From: Gordionus sp. m RMFG-2023
Taxonomy: Eukaryota > Nematomorpha > Gordioida > Chordodea > Parachordodidae
Assembly: GCF_954871325.1 (NCBI RefSeq)
Contig: NC_088778.1
Location: forward strand, 23,297,120 to 23,361,119
Direction of reading: 5' to 3'
DNA length: 64,000 nucleotides
The notes beneath the pieces were generated by a model that saw nothing but the letters and a program-made list of their open reading frames with translations, did not search any database and had not been told where the DNA came from. Below, piece by piece: positions 43,850 to 55,680 of this stretch; positions within the stretch are counted from its first letter, which is position 1; every line of letters begins with the position of its first letter. Both the position numbers and the translations under genes were made by a program.

Positions 43850-44800
43850 TTATATCCAGTTGCCTACTAACTAAAAACATAATAAATCCCAATTCTTTGA
43901 AACCCGACTCTTCTTTTAATGATGCAATCATCGAATGGAGGACACGAATTTCTGCGGATCACCCTCTTCTTGAATCTAATAAGCAGAAGAACTGGGATAG
44001 GCCTATTATTGCACTCTGCGTTGAATCACTCCTTTCCAGAATGCAATTATCTGACCGTCCCTTATTCTCTTCTTTGCTTAATGGTTCAGGCCATGAGTTT
44101 CTCGAGGCCATTCCGTCTATTAATCTGCAATTACAACTAAATAAAAACGAGCTCACACATGCAATTGGTATCCGTTTAAATTGCCTTATTACCCGACCCC
44201 ACATATGTTCAGGTTGCGGCTCCGCAGTTTTGGGCAATGGAAGACATAGTCTTCATTGTCGCTCATGTAAAGGTCGAATTGTAAGACATAATCTATGCAA
44301 TTCGATTATTCTTAGAGCTCTTAGATCTGCTCAAATCCCCTCCACTCTTGAACCATCCGGTCTTTTCAGATCTGATGGGAAACGGCCTGACGGTATTTCG
44401 CAAATTCCTTGGAAACGCGGTCAATTCCTGGTCTGGGACTACTCTTGTATTGATCCACTCGCTCTATCAAATCAAACAGTCAATATACTCGAGAAAAAGG
44501 AGACACTCAAAATAGCGAAATATTCCGAAATCTCTCAAGAATATATTTTCATCCCCATTATTTCCACTACCCTTACTACTTTTGGGAAATATGCCTTATC
44601 CTTTTTCAAGGAACTCGGCTCCCACATTCGTCAACTAACCGGTGAACCCCGCGAGGGCTTCTTCTTAAGGCAAAGGCTCTCCATCGCAATACACAAGGCT
44701 AATTATATTAGCTTCATAGGCAGTCTCTCCCCACAAGATTATCCTTCCTAACCTCAATATATTTTTTTTATTTTTTTTTTTAACACCGTCACAAACATAT
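43850..44800 (+). mobile_element. 5'-truncated RLE-type LINE, copy 1
   Basis: Only the C-terminal part of the LINE protein and a short T-rich 3' region remain, inserted in the hAT-like element at 42993-45274. Local GC content is clearly higher than in the surroundings. It matches copy 2 at 45580-46800 in protein motifs and in the CCTAACCTCAATAT / CCAAACCTAAATAT tail. Confidence 0.8.
43897..44751 (+). CDS. C-terminal part of an RLE-LINE protein (zinc knuckle and restriction-like endonuclease)
   Basis: This is a single open frame of 284 codons. After a variable region (residues 1-100) comes a zinc-binding block HICSGCGSAVLGNGRHSLHC (about 101-120), then KGRIVRHNLCNSIILRAL. Next is a PD-(D/E)XK nuclease signature: RSDGKRPDGIS (about 158-168) and GQFLVWDYSCIDPLALSNQ (about 175-193), followed by the conserved helical end YSEISQEYIFIPI, TLTTFGKYALSFFKELGS and LTGEPREGFFLRQRLSIAI. 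This order is that of site-specific-type LINEs with a restriction-like endonuclease. The reverse transcriptase is missing, so the ATG at 43897 is only the first Met of the fragment. The open frame suggests a fairly recent insertion. Confidence 0.85.
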   Translation: MKPDSSFNDAIIEWRTRISADHPLLESNKQKNWDRPIIALCVESLLSRMQLSDRPLFSSLLNGSGHEFLEAIPSINLQLQLNKNELTHAIGIRLNCLITRPHICSGCGSAVLGNGRHSLHCRSCKGRIVRHNLCNSIILRALRSAQIPSTLEPSGLFRSDGKRPDGISQIPWKRGQFLVWDYSCIDPLALSNQTVNILEKKETLKIAKYSEISQEYIFIPIISTTLTTFGKYALSFFKELGSHIRQLTGEPREGFFLRQRLSIAIHKANYISFIGSLSPQDYPS

Positions 44801-45282
44801 CCTCCAATACTATATTTATTTATTTTTTTAAAATGTTTTTTTTAATATGTATATAAATATATATACAAATATTAATTATTATATATTTTTTTAAATTAAT
44901 ACATTCTTTATATTTTTATATAAAAATAATATATACTACAAAAATGTCCAATTTTTTCAAAATTGACACTGGATTTATTGTGCTTATACGATATTAATTT
45001 TATATCATAATACTAAATAACAATAAAATATAAAACTCGGCTCAACATTTAATATGTCATAAATTTAAATAAAATTTCATTTTCTTTGAATTTTAATTAA
45101 AAAATTTATTAATATTTAAAAAATAATTTAATTTATACATTTAATTTCAAAGAGCGGTGGAGCGGCGCTCCTCCACTCCAGACCTAAAAGGAGCTAACTC
45201 CCGCTCCTGATTTTTAAAAGGAGGGGTTCTCCAGGTGTTTTTGAAATAGGTAGAGCCTCTCCTTAACAACTCTGTATATTAT

Positions 45283-45579
45283 ATATTGGATCGTCATTAA
45301 TTTTTTAAATATTATGAAAAAATATAAATACACATTGTTTTATTTTTTAAATATTTTATTACAAATATATTATTTTACCCTGTATTATTTAGTATATATA
45401 TTATACTACTATATAAAATAAAAATATATTTTATTATATATTTAAATTTATTTTATAAGTTCATCTTTATAGTTCATAACTTTATAGATACCAATACCAT
45501 ATTACCATAAAATTTTTTTTTTGTTTTATTAAAAATATTTTTTTAAAAATATTGGTTAATTTTTTTCCCCCCTTGAATC
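45283..45579. other. AT-rich spacer between the hAT-like element and LINE copy 2
   Basis: Nothing is recognised. Confidence 0.4.
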
Positions 45580-46800
45580 GGACTGCCCACCTGAAAATAT
45601 TATTGTAGTGGACAAAACTAGCTTTATCCATGTAGGTTCACCCATTGGAGATGCAAGTGCTATATTGCCAAATTTAATAGAATGAAAAATATTTTAAAAC
45701 ATTTACCTGCTCATTTTATTTACTTAGAAATTTTTTATTTATTCCTAAAATTTTACATACCTTTCGTTCATCAACAGTCCCTTGAAATATTATTAGACCT
45801 TGAAATTCATTTAAAAAGCACTCTCGAATCTATTTCAAATATCAAATTCTAATCACTCTCCTAGATGCAAGCTACCCTTCTGCTAAAGTTAGGAGGTAGA
45901 GGTATCCATTCCCATATCCTATAGCATTTCAGCCCTTTTATCCTCTGTTGCTAAATTTTGATACACACTTGGAGACTTGGATATTATCGATCCACATCAT
46001 ATGGCAACATTAGACTTCTGGATAAAATGCTCCAAGCCGTTCATTCCAAATTATATAAGACAAAAAGACTGAATTCACCACTGATACAACATTGCGTCAA
46101 ATACCTACTCTGAGTATACAGAATGACAACAATATGACTCATTTCCCGGATCAAATAATTCCAGCTTCCAGCCTCAGCTATATGCCACTTTGGTTACGAC
46201 TGGTTAGAAACCATACCTAGTTATAATTTAGGTTTGTTACTAACCAACAAAGAACTTATAATAGCTATAGGTGTTTTTCTGGATGTAAAATCGTAACGCC
46301 GACATTATGTGTACGATGTGAAACTCATATCGATAGCCTTGGATACCACCCCCTACATTGTCGTTTTTCAAAAGGCAGATTACCCAGGCACTATGCCATC
46401 AATTAGATCATCAATAGAATCTTGAAATCCACAAATATCCCTTTTACTTTGAAACCCTCTGGCCTCAGCCCTGATAATCAAACCATACCTGATAGAATGA
46501 CGCTAGTACCTTGGAACTAAGGTACCCCTAGCTTGGGATTATACATGCTTAATAGATCTTTTTGCCAGATCTTTTCCCAACTTCATCACGAAAGATGAAA
46601 AACAATGTTCCGGTAGTCTCAGACATCTGTGGATCATTTGGACTCCAAACCCTAAAATTATTCAAAACAATAGGGCAAAGGTTACATTAATCACAGGTTA
46701 TCCAAAGAGGGCTTCTACCTACGACAAAGAATATCAATCGAAATTTGTCAATCCAACTGTATATCAATACATGGGTAATTAAGCCCCGCCGACCAAACCT
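45580..46800 (+). pseudogene. RLE-type LINE, copy 2, 5' truncated and decayed
   Basis: Plus-strand translation with many stops and frame changes gives, in order: IHVGSPIGDASAILPNLIE near 45630, KLGGRGIHSHI near 45890 (reverse-transcriptase C-terminal side, where GGLGIRS is usual), NKELIIAIGVFLDVKS near 46250, a zinc block with CVRCETHIDSLGYHPLHC near 46310, SKGRLPRHYAIN near 46370, TLKPSGLSPDNQTIPDRMT near 46450, VPLAWDYTCLIDLF near 46530 (nuclease signature) and EGFYLRQRISIEICQSN near 46715. It includes more of the upstream part than copy 1 but is older. The tail AAGCCCCGCCGACC links it to the fragment at 15000-15126. Confidence 0.8.
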
Positions 46801-49800
46801 AAATATTTTATTTCTTTTTTTTTATTCTCTTCTCTTAATTTTATATATTTTTTTTAATAAAATATAGATATAGCATGTTAATTATAATTTTAATATTCCT
46901 TTAATAAATATGATAATTTTTTAGATATATAAACAATAAATAATTGATATATTTTATATTTCAACTTTAATAATATTTTATATATTTCTTCACACCCTTG
47001 AAGACCTAGATAATTTAAATAAAATTATAATCATTTTATCAAAGCCACATCCTATTTTATATAATATAAAGAGATCAGGAATAAAAACACTAGAAAAAAG
47101 GAGGTCGGATATACTTTTTCAATGAAAAGAATGATAAGCTCAGGATAGAAAATTCTATGAGGTTGGGAAACAGGGATTTCAGGGTTTCTTTTTTTATATC
47201 TGTTAATTTAAAAATTAAAATTTTTACTCATAATGACCATAAAAAACATCCAGATCTTAATGCTTTAATTCATTCAATATCATAAAAATTATCCAGATCT
47301 TTTATTAATTCATTCAAATGATAAATTAAAGAAAATATATTAATAGCAATGTATTTTTTCCGGCAATATGTTATTTTTTCAACTTTATAATCTAAATATC
47401 TGACTTTACCCCAAATGAATTGCATAATGTTTGGAATACCTACCTTATGAATTCCAGATAATTTTGCCATAAATATTTGAATTATTTCGTTTTACAATAG
47501 ATTTGATTAAAAGAAACTTATTTCTTCCATTGAAATTGCCACATATATAGGTCATTTATATTTAGCTTGTAATTATTTTGATAATGGAATTATTTTAAAA
47601 TCCTGTAAAAACACATTTATTTAATAGATAAATTAAAATATGAAAATATGAAAATTTGTACATGTTGGATATAAAGATTCATTTGAAAAATGTGCAATGC
47701 AGAGACATGAGTATTTGTTTGGTTTAAAAAATTCTCTTTAAGTGCATTATTGTTAATTTTTTTTTTAAATGAAAATTTTTTTTATTTTATGATTAGAAAG
47801 AGAAGTAATACTTTTTTTGATAAAGGTAAATATAAAAATATATCTTTGAAATCTAAATAATTAAGCCACATCCTACCCTATACAATAATATGAATAAAAA
47901 TAATAAGTCAGAGATATTAACACTATGTCTGTAAATTAAAAAATAGTAAAAAATAATATTAAAAATTATATATACTTATATTTTTATTCATGATGTTTAT
48001 ATTATAATTCAGATGTAACTTAATTTTCATTATAACAAAAAATATATAAATGTATGCTTACACATATGGAAAGAAAAACATCCTTATTTTTGCTGAGCTA
48101 AACAAACTTTTACATGGATTTTAAATTTATGTCATTTTATATTACAAAATATTTATTCATATTCTGTCGTAAATTAAGCTGCTATTTTTGTTATATAAAA
48201 AAACATACAAATCAAATATTTTAAAGTCCTCTCTCTAGCGGTAATTTATTTGTTACTTTTATTATATTATATAAAAATTGTTTAATATAAATATAATATA
48301 ATTTTCTACATTCATTAAAATATGTATTTTTAGAAAATTATTAATTATTTTTATATTATATATTTTTGAAAAATTTAACGTTAAAATCATTTTAAACATA
48401 GACTTATTAAAATGAATGTTGTATCTTTGCAAATGGCTATCAAATAAGCGATGTTTTTATGACCATTATAAAATTGGGCGTTGAGCAGTCTATCTTAATA
48501 TCTATGGCTAAACGTTAGATGCAGGCCATACCTTTCCTCTCCTTTCTCGTTTATATTAAATGAATTCATATGGTTGCCACTCCATATTTAGTATCAATTC
48601 ATTTCTGTTGAAATGGATGCGATCTCAAATTTTTTTTGCTGACAGTGGCTACAAGCTAATATTGTCAGTCCAAACTATTTAAAATGCAGGAGAAAAATTT
48701 TATTACATATATGAGCCCTCTCCCCCATATTTCATTTTGGTCTGGGTTCTATGCAGGGTTCGGCAAAATTTTCAAAAAAAATGTATTCGACAAATATATT
48801 TCAAAAAATTTTTTTTGAAAAAATGTATTTAAATATAAATATTTGCCTACAAAATATTTTCAAAGAAAGTATTTAAATACAAATGCTTCAACGAAAACTT
48901 TTTCCACAAATAAATATTTTAATACTTTTGTAAATCAATTTTTTTAGTATCACATCAATTTTTTCTTAAAATAATATTTTATTTTTATTATTAACCATTT
49001 CTAAAATGATCCAATATCTAGTAATACGTAAACTTGATATATATTTATCATTGCAGCAGTAGCATATCACATAAATTATGTAATAAGTGCAAATTTAATA
49101 TCACTGTTTTGCAGATAATATAATAAATTGCTGGTAGATGAAATCACTCCATTTATGATTTTGATTTTATTTTTAATAGATATTACATTTAGCTGTCACT
49201 ATAACTATATTTTATTAATTTTTGATGATATTTTGAAAAAGAAATTCCATTCATAATTGTCAAATAACATTTAGAAGATGTTATCATTGTCACACAATCC
49301 GTGTAAAAATTTTATTAACATAATAACTTAATATCGAATCTCCTTTTCTTTACTTATCATATCTATATCAACTTCAAAAAAACTTGTGTTTTCACTTTCG
49401 GTAATAATCATTTTAGAAATAAAACAGAATTTAAAATGGATGATGTTAATTTTTGGTTCCCTTCGGTCATAAATTTATTATGATAATTAAATGAGGATTT
49501 ATATTTTAAATTCAATTTATAAAAATATTAAAAAAATGAATTCGTATTTGTATTCGTCTGAAAGTCATACAGTAAATAAAATACTTTCTATAATACTCAA
49601 ATAAATACTAATATTAATATATTTTTAATACAAATATTTACGTTACTGCCCAATTTGAGTTCTACGGTATGTGTACCTAGTAGACTTGCCTACAGATTTT
49701 TTTAGGCAAATATTTATATAATAGAGATAAAAATTTCGGGGAAAATAAAATTGGGGTAATTGAAAAAAGGGTAAATAAAATATGAAAAATTCATGGAAAA

Positions 49801-50732
49801 AATAAGACAGTTATATGTAGTATATGTTAGCGAATATAAAATAATAACACTCATTGTCATATCCAAGATTTATTAAAGGGAAGGGGGAACTAGGGGTACT
49901 TATTACAGGCTTTTATGTCCCCAAATTATTTAACGTGATTATTTAATGTATACTTTGGTTGTCTATATTACTATTACTTTTGTTACGCATATCATAGTAT
50001 TTAATTATTACGGTACACAGGGTATCATTTACATCTAAAATTATTTTATAGAACTAATAGGCTCCACCCATGGAAGTATAATATAACAATAAATACGTTC
50101 TTTCATTTACAATATATAGTTGGTGTCATTTATAATGATTTTATTGATTTTAAATGAAAACATATATTTTTTTGGGAATGTGGACTAAAAAAAATATGTA
50201 AGGTTTAAATTAATTATTATATCGAATCAAATTCATTTGTTAACAAAATGATATTTATATTAATATACTAACCAACTACCAAAAATATACATTAATAATT
50301 CTTTCAAATAAAAAATTATTTCATATATATCTATCATCGACGTAAAAGAAAAGACTGGATGAGGGATAAAATATTTATTTTCCCAATTTTTATTTTTGGT
50401 ATTACAACTTTATTATGATCTTAGATCTCTGTAAACAATATTATTTATTTAACAAATTTTCTTGAATTGCATACTAAATTTTTATATAAAAACTGAAAGA
50501 ATCCAGGGGATTTGACTTCTCTAGTCTATCATATTCATATCATATGATGTTAAAATATATTTTACAGTTAACCTTTAAGCGTAATATTAGATCAAAAATA
50601 ACTATAAGAAAAAGAAGATAAAATTATTTCTCATTTAAATATCCTAATCACTCCTTTCCCCCATTTATTTTAAAATCGGGGCTACATTCTCGATTATAAT
50701 TACGATCATGCACTAAATTTAATAATAAATAG
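46801..50732. other. Long gene-free AT-rich stretch
   Basis: A segment of about 60 bp with AAGCCACATCCTA..(C/T)TATA..AATAT recurs at 47042 and 47866. At 48755-49660 degenerate AAATACAAATATTT words cluster at both ends after CAGGGTTCGGCAAAAT (48753), which suggests a further decayed hAT whose right end I cannot define. An open frame at 47270-47470 (minus, 66 codons) resembles nothing known. No host exon is evident before 50733. Confidence 0.45.
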
Positions 50733-52963
50733 GATATACAAGAGACGAAAAGGTTGGAATCGCTAAATAAAGAAGTGATAAATAGTTATGAAATAGAAAT
50801 TGGTAAACTCTCGGATTATATTACCCACATCAATAAAAGTTTTTAAAAAAATTTTATTTTATAATTTTATATAAAACAAAATTTATATAAATAATATAGA
50901 ACAAGATACGTTAATTGATACAATAAACGCATTACAAAAATCAACTAAGGCAAATTTAGATACGCAGAAAGAAAATATGGATTTGAAAAATGCTCTGTAT
51001 AAAATTCAAAGAGAGAAAACTATTTTAGAAAAAGTTCTAACGTTTAATAATAGGATATTATTAAATAATTATATATATATATATATTAAAGTTATCATAA
51101 ATATCGATTAATAATTTTCTCGCCCTTATTTTAAAAGGAAATCAACGATCTGAAAATCAACCATAAATCAGATTTAGATACCCTGAAAAAGGAGGCTTTA
51201 TTAAATTATACAAATATGATGAATGAGAAAGAACACGAATGTAATTTTCATATTGTTTTAATTTTTAACAAAAGAGTATATAATTGCAAAATTTAAAATC
51301 TTTGATAATTCTATTCTGGGCTTTATATTCGGACTTAGGAGATTTCATTTGCACCATTTATGAATTCTATAAAATTTAACTAACTAATCAAATATAAAAC
51401 GGGTAACAACTTTGCCAATTGATTATAAAAACTACGATTGAACAAATATTCTTTCAATTAAGCCCATGGCCCTTTGAAATATATTATAAGTGAAATGTGC
51501 TCGTTTCTTATATAAGGTTAGTTACACGTTATAAGTATAGTTTTGTTAATCAGAGTATAGACTGAGACCAGATAGATTGTCTACAATCACTTGGAAGTAA
51601 GGCAAATCTCTTATTTGGGATTTCCCTTTTATCTTCACTTTTCCATCAGACAAAAATCAGAATCCCATTAATAACAGAAATAAGGAAAATAAAAAAGTAT
51701 TTAAAATTATCAAACTATTTATTCATTCCGATTGTATTATAACAAACGGATATTTTTCTCCCTTAACATATAAATATATAAAATGCTCAAAAATTATGTT
51801 ATTTACTAATAAACTGAGATAATTTCTCTTTCTACTGCAAAAAACGCAAATTGAAATGTTCAAATATAACTATGGCTCCTTTTGGGAACCCAAATAAACA
51901 ATAGTTAGCCATGATATTATAATCGTTTATAATAAGATTTTTTATATTATCATATGATTGATTAGTACTAATAATTTTTTTTTAAACATAATTTTTGTTA
52001 ATGCTATGTTATTATAAAAAAAGTTACAAGTTGTAAGTATTATATAAGTTAAAGTTACATTATTAACACAAAATTTTAAACATAATACTTAGAAGATATA
52101 TATTGTTTTGCCATGCATGCAAAGATACCATGACGTTACAAAATAACAAGCAAGAATACCAAAAGTTAACGACCCAAATGGCTAAAGCTAATGAAAAATC
52201 GGAAACTGTAGAGAATCAATGTAAAGCTCGAATAAGAAATATTACTATGGAAGTTAAATTTATAGATTTTGAAATATATTAATTAATTATAATTTTGGAT
52301 AATAATAGTGCGAAAACAAAATAAGCAAAATTTGTAAACTGCAAAATATGAAGAGTATATCTACCCAGAATACAGAAATCTTTCAAAAGGTAAATAAAAT
52401 TAATATTAAAACATTATATATCAAATACCAGTATAACATCTGCTTTAGAACCAAAAGTTTAAAAATGCAAAAAAAAGGGAAAAAATTACAAATGAGAAAC
52501 TTTTGTAAATAATAAGATTTGAAGCAACCTGAATAAAAATATTAAAAGAGCAAAAAAGACATTTGAAACAGGAATGTTTTAAACCAGTTTTATGTTCTTA
52601 TATTTTTATTATTTTATTATAACTCGTGTGTGTAAGACCGATTCTTATTATTTTTATAACAAAAAATACTTATAAATAAAATGGCAGTAGGATTTGTTTA
52701 AGTTATTAAGTGAAGGTAATTATGATGACAGCGAATTATTGATATTAAATAATTTTATTTAATTATCCACAACAATTAAACATTAATATAAGATTTATGA
52801 ATATTATTATACTATTCAGAAATTGGAGCATTTAACTATGGAAAAGGACAAGGAAATCTCAGAATTAAAAATGGAGATAAATTCTTTAAAAAGTCGTGTC
52901 AATGTCATGAGTAAAACTCCATTTATCAATCCAGTGCGAAATACTTCTAAAAGAACAAAATAA
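50733..52963 (+). CDS. Multi-exon host gene for a coiled-coil protein (possibly CCDC152-like)
   Basis: Eight small exons join in matching phase: 50733-50838, 50900-51033, 51138-51240, 52125-52252, 52309-52389, 52449-52504, 52559-52586 (least certain) and 52820-52963, ending KRTK and a TAA. Introns are GT-AG, mostly 54-104 bp, with one of 884 bp. With 13489-13563 as exon 1 the protein has about 284 residues. It is rich in K, E, N and L with heptad-like spacing throughout (TKRLESLNKEVINSYEIEI, TLKKEALLNYTNMMNEKEHE, KITNEKL). The last exon reads KLEHLTMEKDKEISELKMEI and ends in a basic non-coiled tail. Size and this last segment recall animal CCDC152 from memory, but coiled-coil similarity is weak evidence. 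No stop interrupts the model, so the gene looks intact. Confidence 0.72.
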
Positions 52964-53344
52964 TTTTAATAAAATCAAAAATATTATCGTATGAAATCTT
53001 AATCGTATCATTTATGTGTTTTATGGAAAATTTATAAATTTTGATTTAATTTAATAAAGCAGAACCGTTTTTAAATTTAAGGCGAACCTGAATTTTTCAA
53101 AATCATTATAACTTTCATCTAATCAGCCCCCTTAACTATGGGAGATTCCCGAGATGGGCAGTCCTCCCCAAAACAAACATGGGCTCCAAATTTGTTTCTA
53201 ATATAAACCCCCCCCCCCCTCAAAAAATAAATAAATATTGGTCTCCAAATAAACAGTCGCACCCCCCCCCCCTCATTAACTAAGACTTCCTGGCTATCGA
53301 TCTGCTAGTTTTTATTCATATTTTTATATATAATTGTTTTATAT
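52964..53344. other. 3' flank of the coiled-coil gene
   Basis: It contains AATAAA-like words soon after the stop (for example AATAAAGC near 53052) that could serve as poly(A) signals, and two C-runs (53209-53219 and 53264-53273). No gene is seen. Confidence 0.4.
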
Positions 53345-54100
53345 CAGGGTTATGCATTTAAACGGTTAAATACGTTTCGGTCTATTGACCGATATTTGAC
53401 AGGTCAAATACGGTCAAATTCAAATATATGTTTTTTTAAGTCAATATTAACTTTATTTTGAATATAATAGTAAAATGAATCTATAATATTAATTTTTTAA
53501 AATCAATGTCATTCAATAACTAACGTTTAGCTCTCCGTAGCAGACTCTAGTTTTGATTTATATTTACTAATATTTTTTAATCAATTTTTCTGATGTCTTA
53601 GATTTCAATCGATTTCTATTTTCAAAAGAATATTAACCCAAATCGACCTATTTCTTTCTAAAGAAGTTGAATTAGGAATTGTTAGTCACTTAAAGAGCAT
53701 GATGGGCAAAGTTTAATCTAGAGGTCGGAATTGATTGTTTCTTGTGGAAATTACTCTTCCCACATAATTTGCTATTAAACAAGCTGTTTTTGCTTCTGAA
53801 ATTAATTATATCACTTAAAATACTTTGATCATCATCACCTTGTAAAATAGCTAATTCTTGAATTATATCACATACTTCATTAAATTCACTACTAATGAGA
53901 TGCTCCTCTTGATATTGGGGATCCAAAAAATAAGCAACATTATTATCATATGTTTTCATATCATATCCTTTTTTAAACATATTTTTAATTATTTTTCCTT
54001 TAGATTTTTTTAGAATATTTGACCGTATTTGACAAAGTCAAATAGACCTCCGGTCAATTTACTGAATTTGACCGGTCAATTGACCGACTTGCCAACCTTG
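53345..54100 (-). mobile_element. Deleted hAT element with GACCGGTCAA words (756 bp)
   Basis: The ends CAGGGTTATGCATT and CTTGCCAACCTTG are inverted, with flanks TTTTATAT and TTTTATTT matching at seven of eight bases. Islands of GGTCAAATACGGTC, TTGACCG, GACCGGTCAATTGACCG and AAATTTGACC repeat at both ends. The body keeps only a short transposase piece on the minus strand. Confidence 0.85.
53690..53980 (-). pseudogene. hAT transposase fragment near the C-terminus
   Basis: It reads DNNVAYFLDPQYQEEHLISS, then ILSDIINFRSKNSLF, the stretch that in hAT transposases follows the AAYFLNPR(Y/F)Q motif before the dimerisation block. No dimerisation block follows. Confidence 0.65.
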
Positions 54101-54194
54101 TTTTATTTATATACATCTTTTGATTATTCAAGGGAATATTAGATGATAAATTTAAGTGTTTATGATGTAAGAATAATAACTAATACATTCAAAC

Positions 54195-54414
54195 TAGTGT
54201 TGTTAAAGGAATCGATTTGAGCCGATTTTTAAAAACGGCTAACTCAATATTTTATCCAGAAAAATACAACGCAAGCCTGAAGATTTTGTTCATAGGTGGC
54301 ACAAAGGTTTGGACATTTATTAATGAAATCTCAATATTTAGACAATATTTTTCTGGCTAAATTATTGATTCCGTTTTTAAGAATTGGCTCAAATCGAGCT
54401 ATTAAACAACATTA
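54195..54414. mobile_element. hAT MITE, TAGTGTTGTTAAA family (220 bp)
   Basis: Long imperfect inverted ends (TAGTGTTGTTAAAGG..GAGCCGATTTTTAAAAACGG and the reverse at the right, ATTAAACAACATTA) are flanked by a perfect 8-bp duplication ATTCAAAC (54187-54194 and 54415-54422). Confidence 0.92.
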
Positions 54415-54422
54415 ATTCAAAC

Positions 54423-55149
54423 AATGATTTGTTTAGATTTATTTTGTAAAAAAAATATTTAAAAAAAGAGAAATGGTTTAATCGAAAGGTCTTATATCAA
54501 AACCCCATTCAGAGAATAACTGTCTCCTGAGCTAATTTATTGGCCCCGAGACTTTAGCATTCAAATATGTGTGTGAGGACTATTTTAATAAGCAGCGTAG
54601 GGAAGGGATCCAATACTTACTCCCAAATATGCCAAAAAGTATATCAATGAAAAATTAAACTCTAATATCAAATGTTGACCCGAAATATTCATAATTACTA
54701 TGAATAAATGGATACATAAATGATTCTTATAAATAAAATTAGGTAAATATAAGTCTTAATTTTAGAAGTATCTAACGGAATGATCTAATTTATCTAAAAA
54801 ACAGTCGTTAATTTGAAAAATCTATATCCAATTTATGTTCCTATTTCTTTGTCATAGTTATCTCTAATTCTTGGGAAAAATGTATTATTATAGCCAGACC
54901 TTTTTCAGGGTACTAGCGTATTTCCAAACTTTCAAACACTATAGCACGTCATATGACCCTCAATTATATTTCGGATTTGTAAGACTCAGTGCTCAATGTT
55001 TAATACAATCCTAATTTTCCGAGTTTTGTTTGAACCTTTGGCCAGATGGGGTGCATGAAAATTAATCCATCGATGAATTAAAAGTTAATGTAAAAGACTC
55101 TTGAAGATATACAAACAAAAGTTTATAAAATAAAAAAGCAGCCATTTTA
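54423..55149. other. Gene-free AT-rich DNA
   Basis: Nothing is recognised. Confidence 0.45.
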
Positions 55150-55680
55150 AAAATAAAATATATAGAATCTTTCCCCATAATATTTAACGACTAATATAAA
55201 TGAAAAGTATACTTTGTAGAACACAAAATGAGCAAGGCTATCAACAATGTTTTAGGATATAAATCCAGAAGGTCAATTCTTGACGATTTGAAAGATGTGC
55301 AAACATATGCAATTCTAACAGATGCATCTAATAAGGAGATATCAAAACATTTCCCTTGATCCTCCCCTATTTCAACAAAATTAATGTCATTTCAATAAAA
55401 CTATTAAAAAAATTTTCTCCAGATATGAAATATCCAAAGACATAGCTAACCATATATAATGGTAAATATGGCAGATTTGGCATTACCAATGAATTGCATG
55501 GCAGCTTTCTGATCTGATAATTCCTCAGTGAATTTGGCAAAAACCATAGTGTATTTACAGAATTGAGTCAGCATAATGTTGGTTGACAGGTTCCTCCTAA
55601 TACGCGCCATCGTAGAATTTTAAAATTTTACAAACCTTTAAAAAATAAATAGATTATAAAAGCTGTATTACAAGTGCAAC
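55150..55680 (+). pseudogene. Fragment of the inverted deleted transposase copy of the CAGGGTTG hAT
   Basis: It matches 16310-16790 and the reverse of 34790-35260: ATGAGCAAGGCTATCAACAA, AATTCTAACAGATGCATCTA and CAATGAATTGCATGGCAGC. It contains the same jump GAGTCAGCATAATG to TTGGTTGACAGG. No element ends are seen here, so it is a third, isolated fragment. Confidence 0.8.

Larger units (their letters stand above)
42993..45274. mobile_element. hAT-like element with GGAGC words and a LINE fragment inside
   Basis: The ends CAGTTATTAACGCTCC and (reverse complement) CAGAGTTGTTAAGGAG are loosely inverted and flanked by a perfect 8-bp repeat TATATTAT (42985-42992 and 45275-45282). Because the flank is pure A/T, the duplication is weaker evidence than elsewhere. 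Subterminal islands repeat GCTAGTTCCCGCTCC, GGAACTAGCTCCCG, GAGCGGCGCTCC and GAGCTAACTCCCGCTCC. No transposase is recognised; an open stretch at 43435-43665 has no known motif. Confidence 0.7.

Noticed and set aside
43897-44751. Host endonuclease or restriction-like gene
   Set aside because: The zinc block plus RPDG..WDYSC signature and the TGEPREGFFLRQR end belong to RLE-type LINE proteins, and a second decayed copy and a tail fragment are present.
52679-52716. Additional exon of the coiled-coil gene (GATTTGTTTAAG..)
   Set aside because: In every phase compatible with the last exon at 52820 it introduces a stop; the model joins in phase without it.
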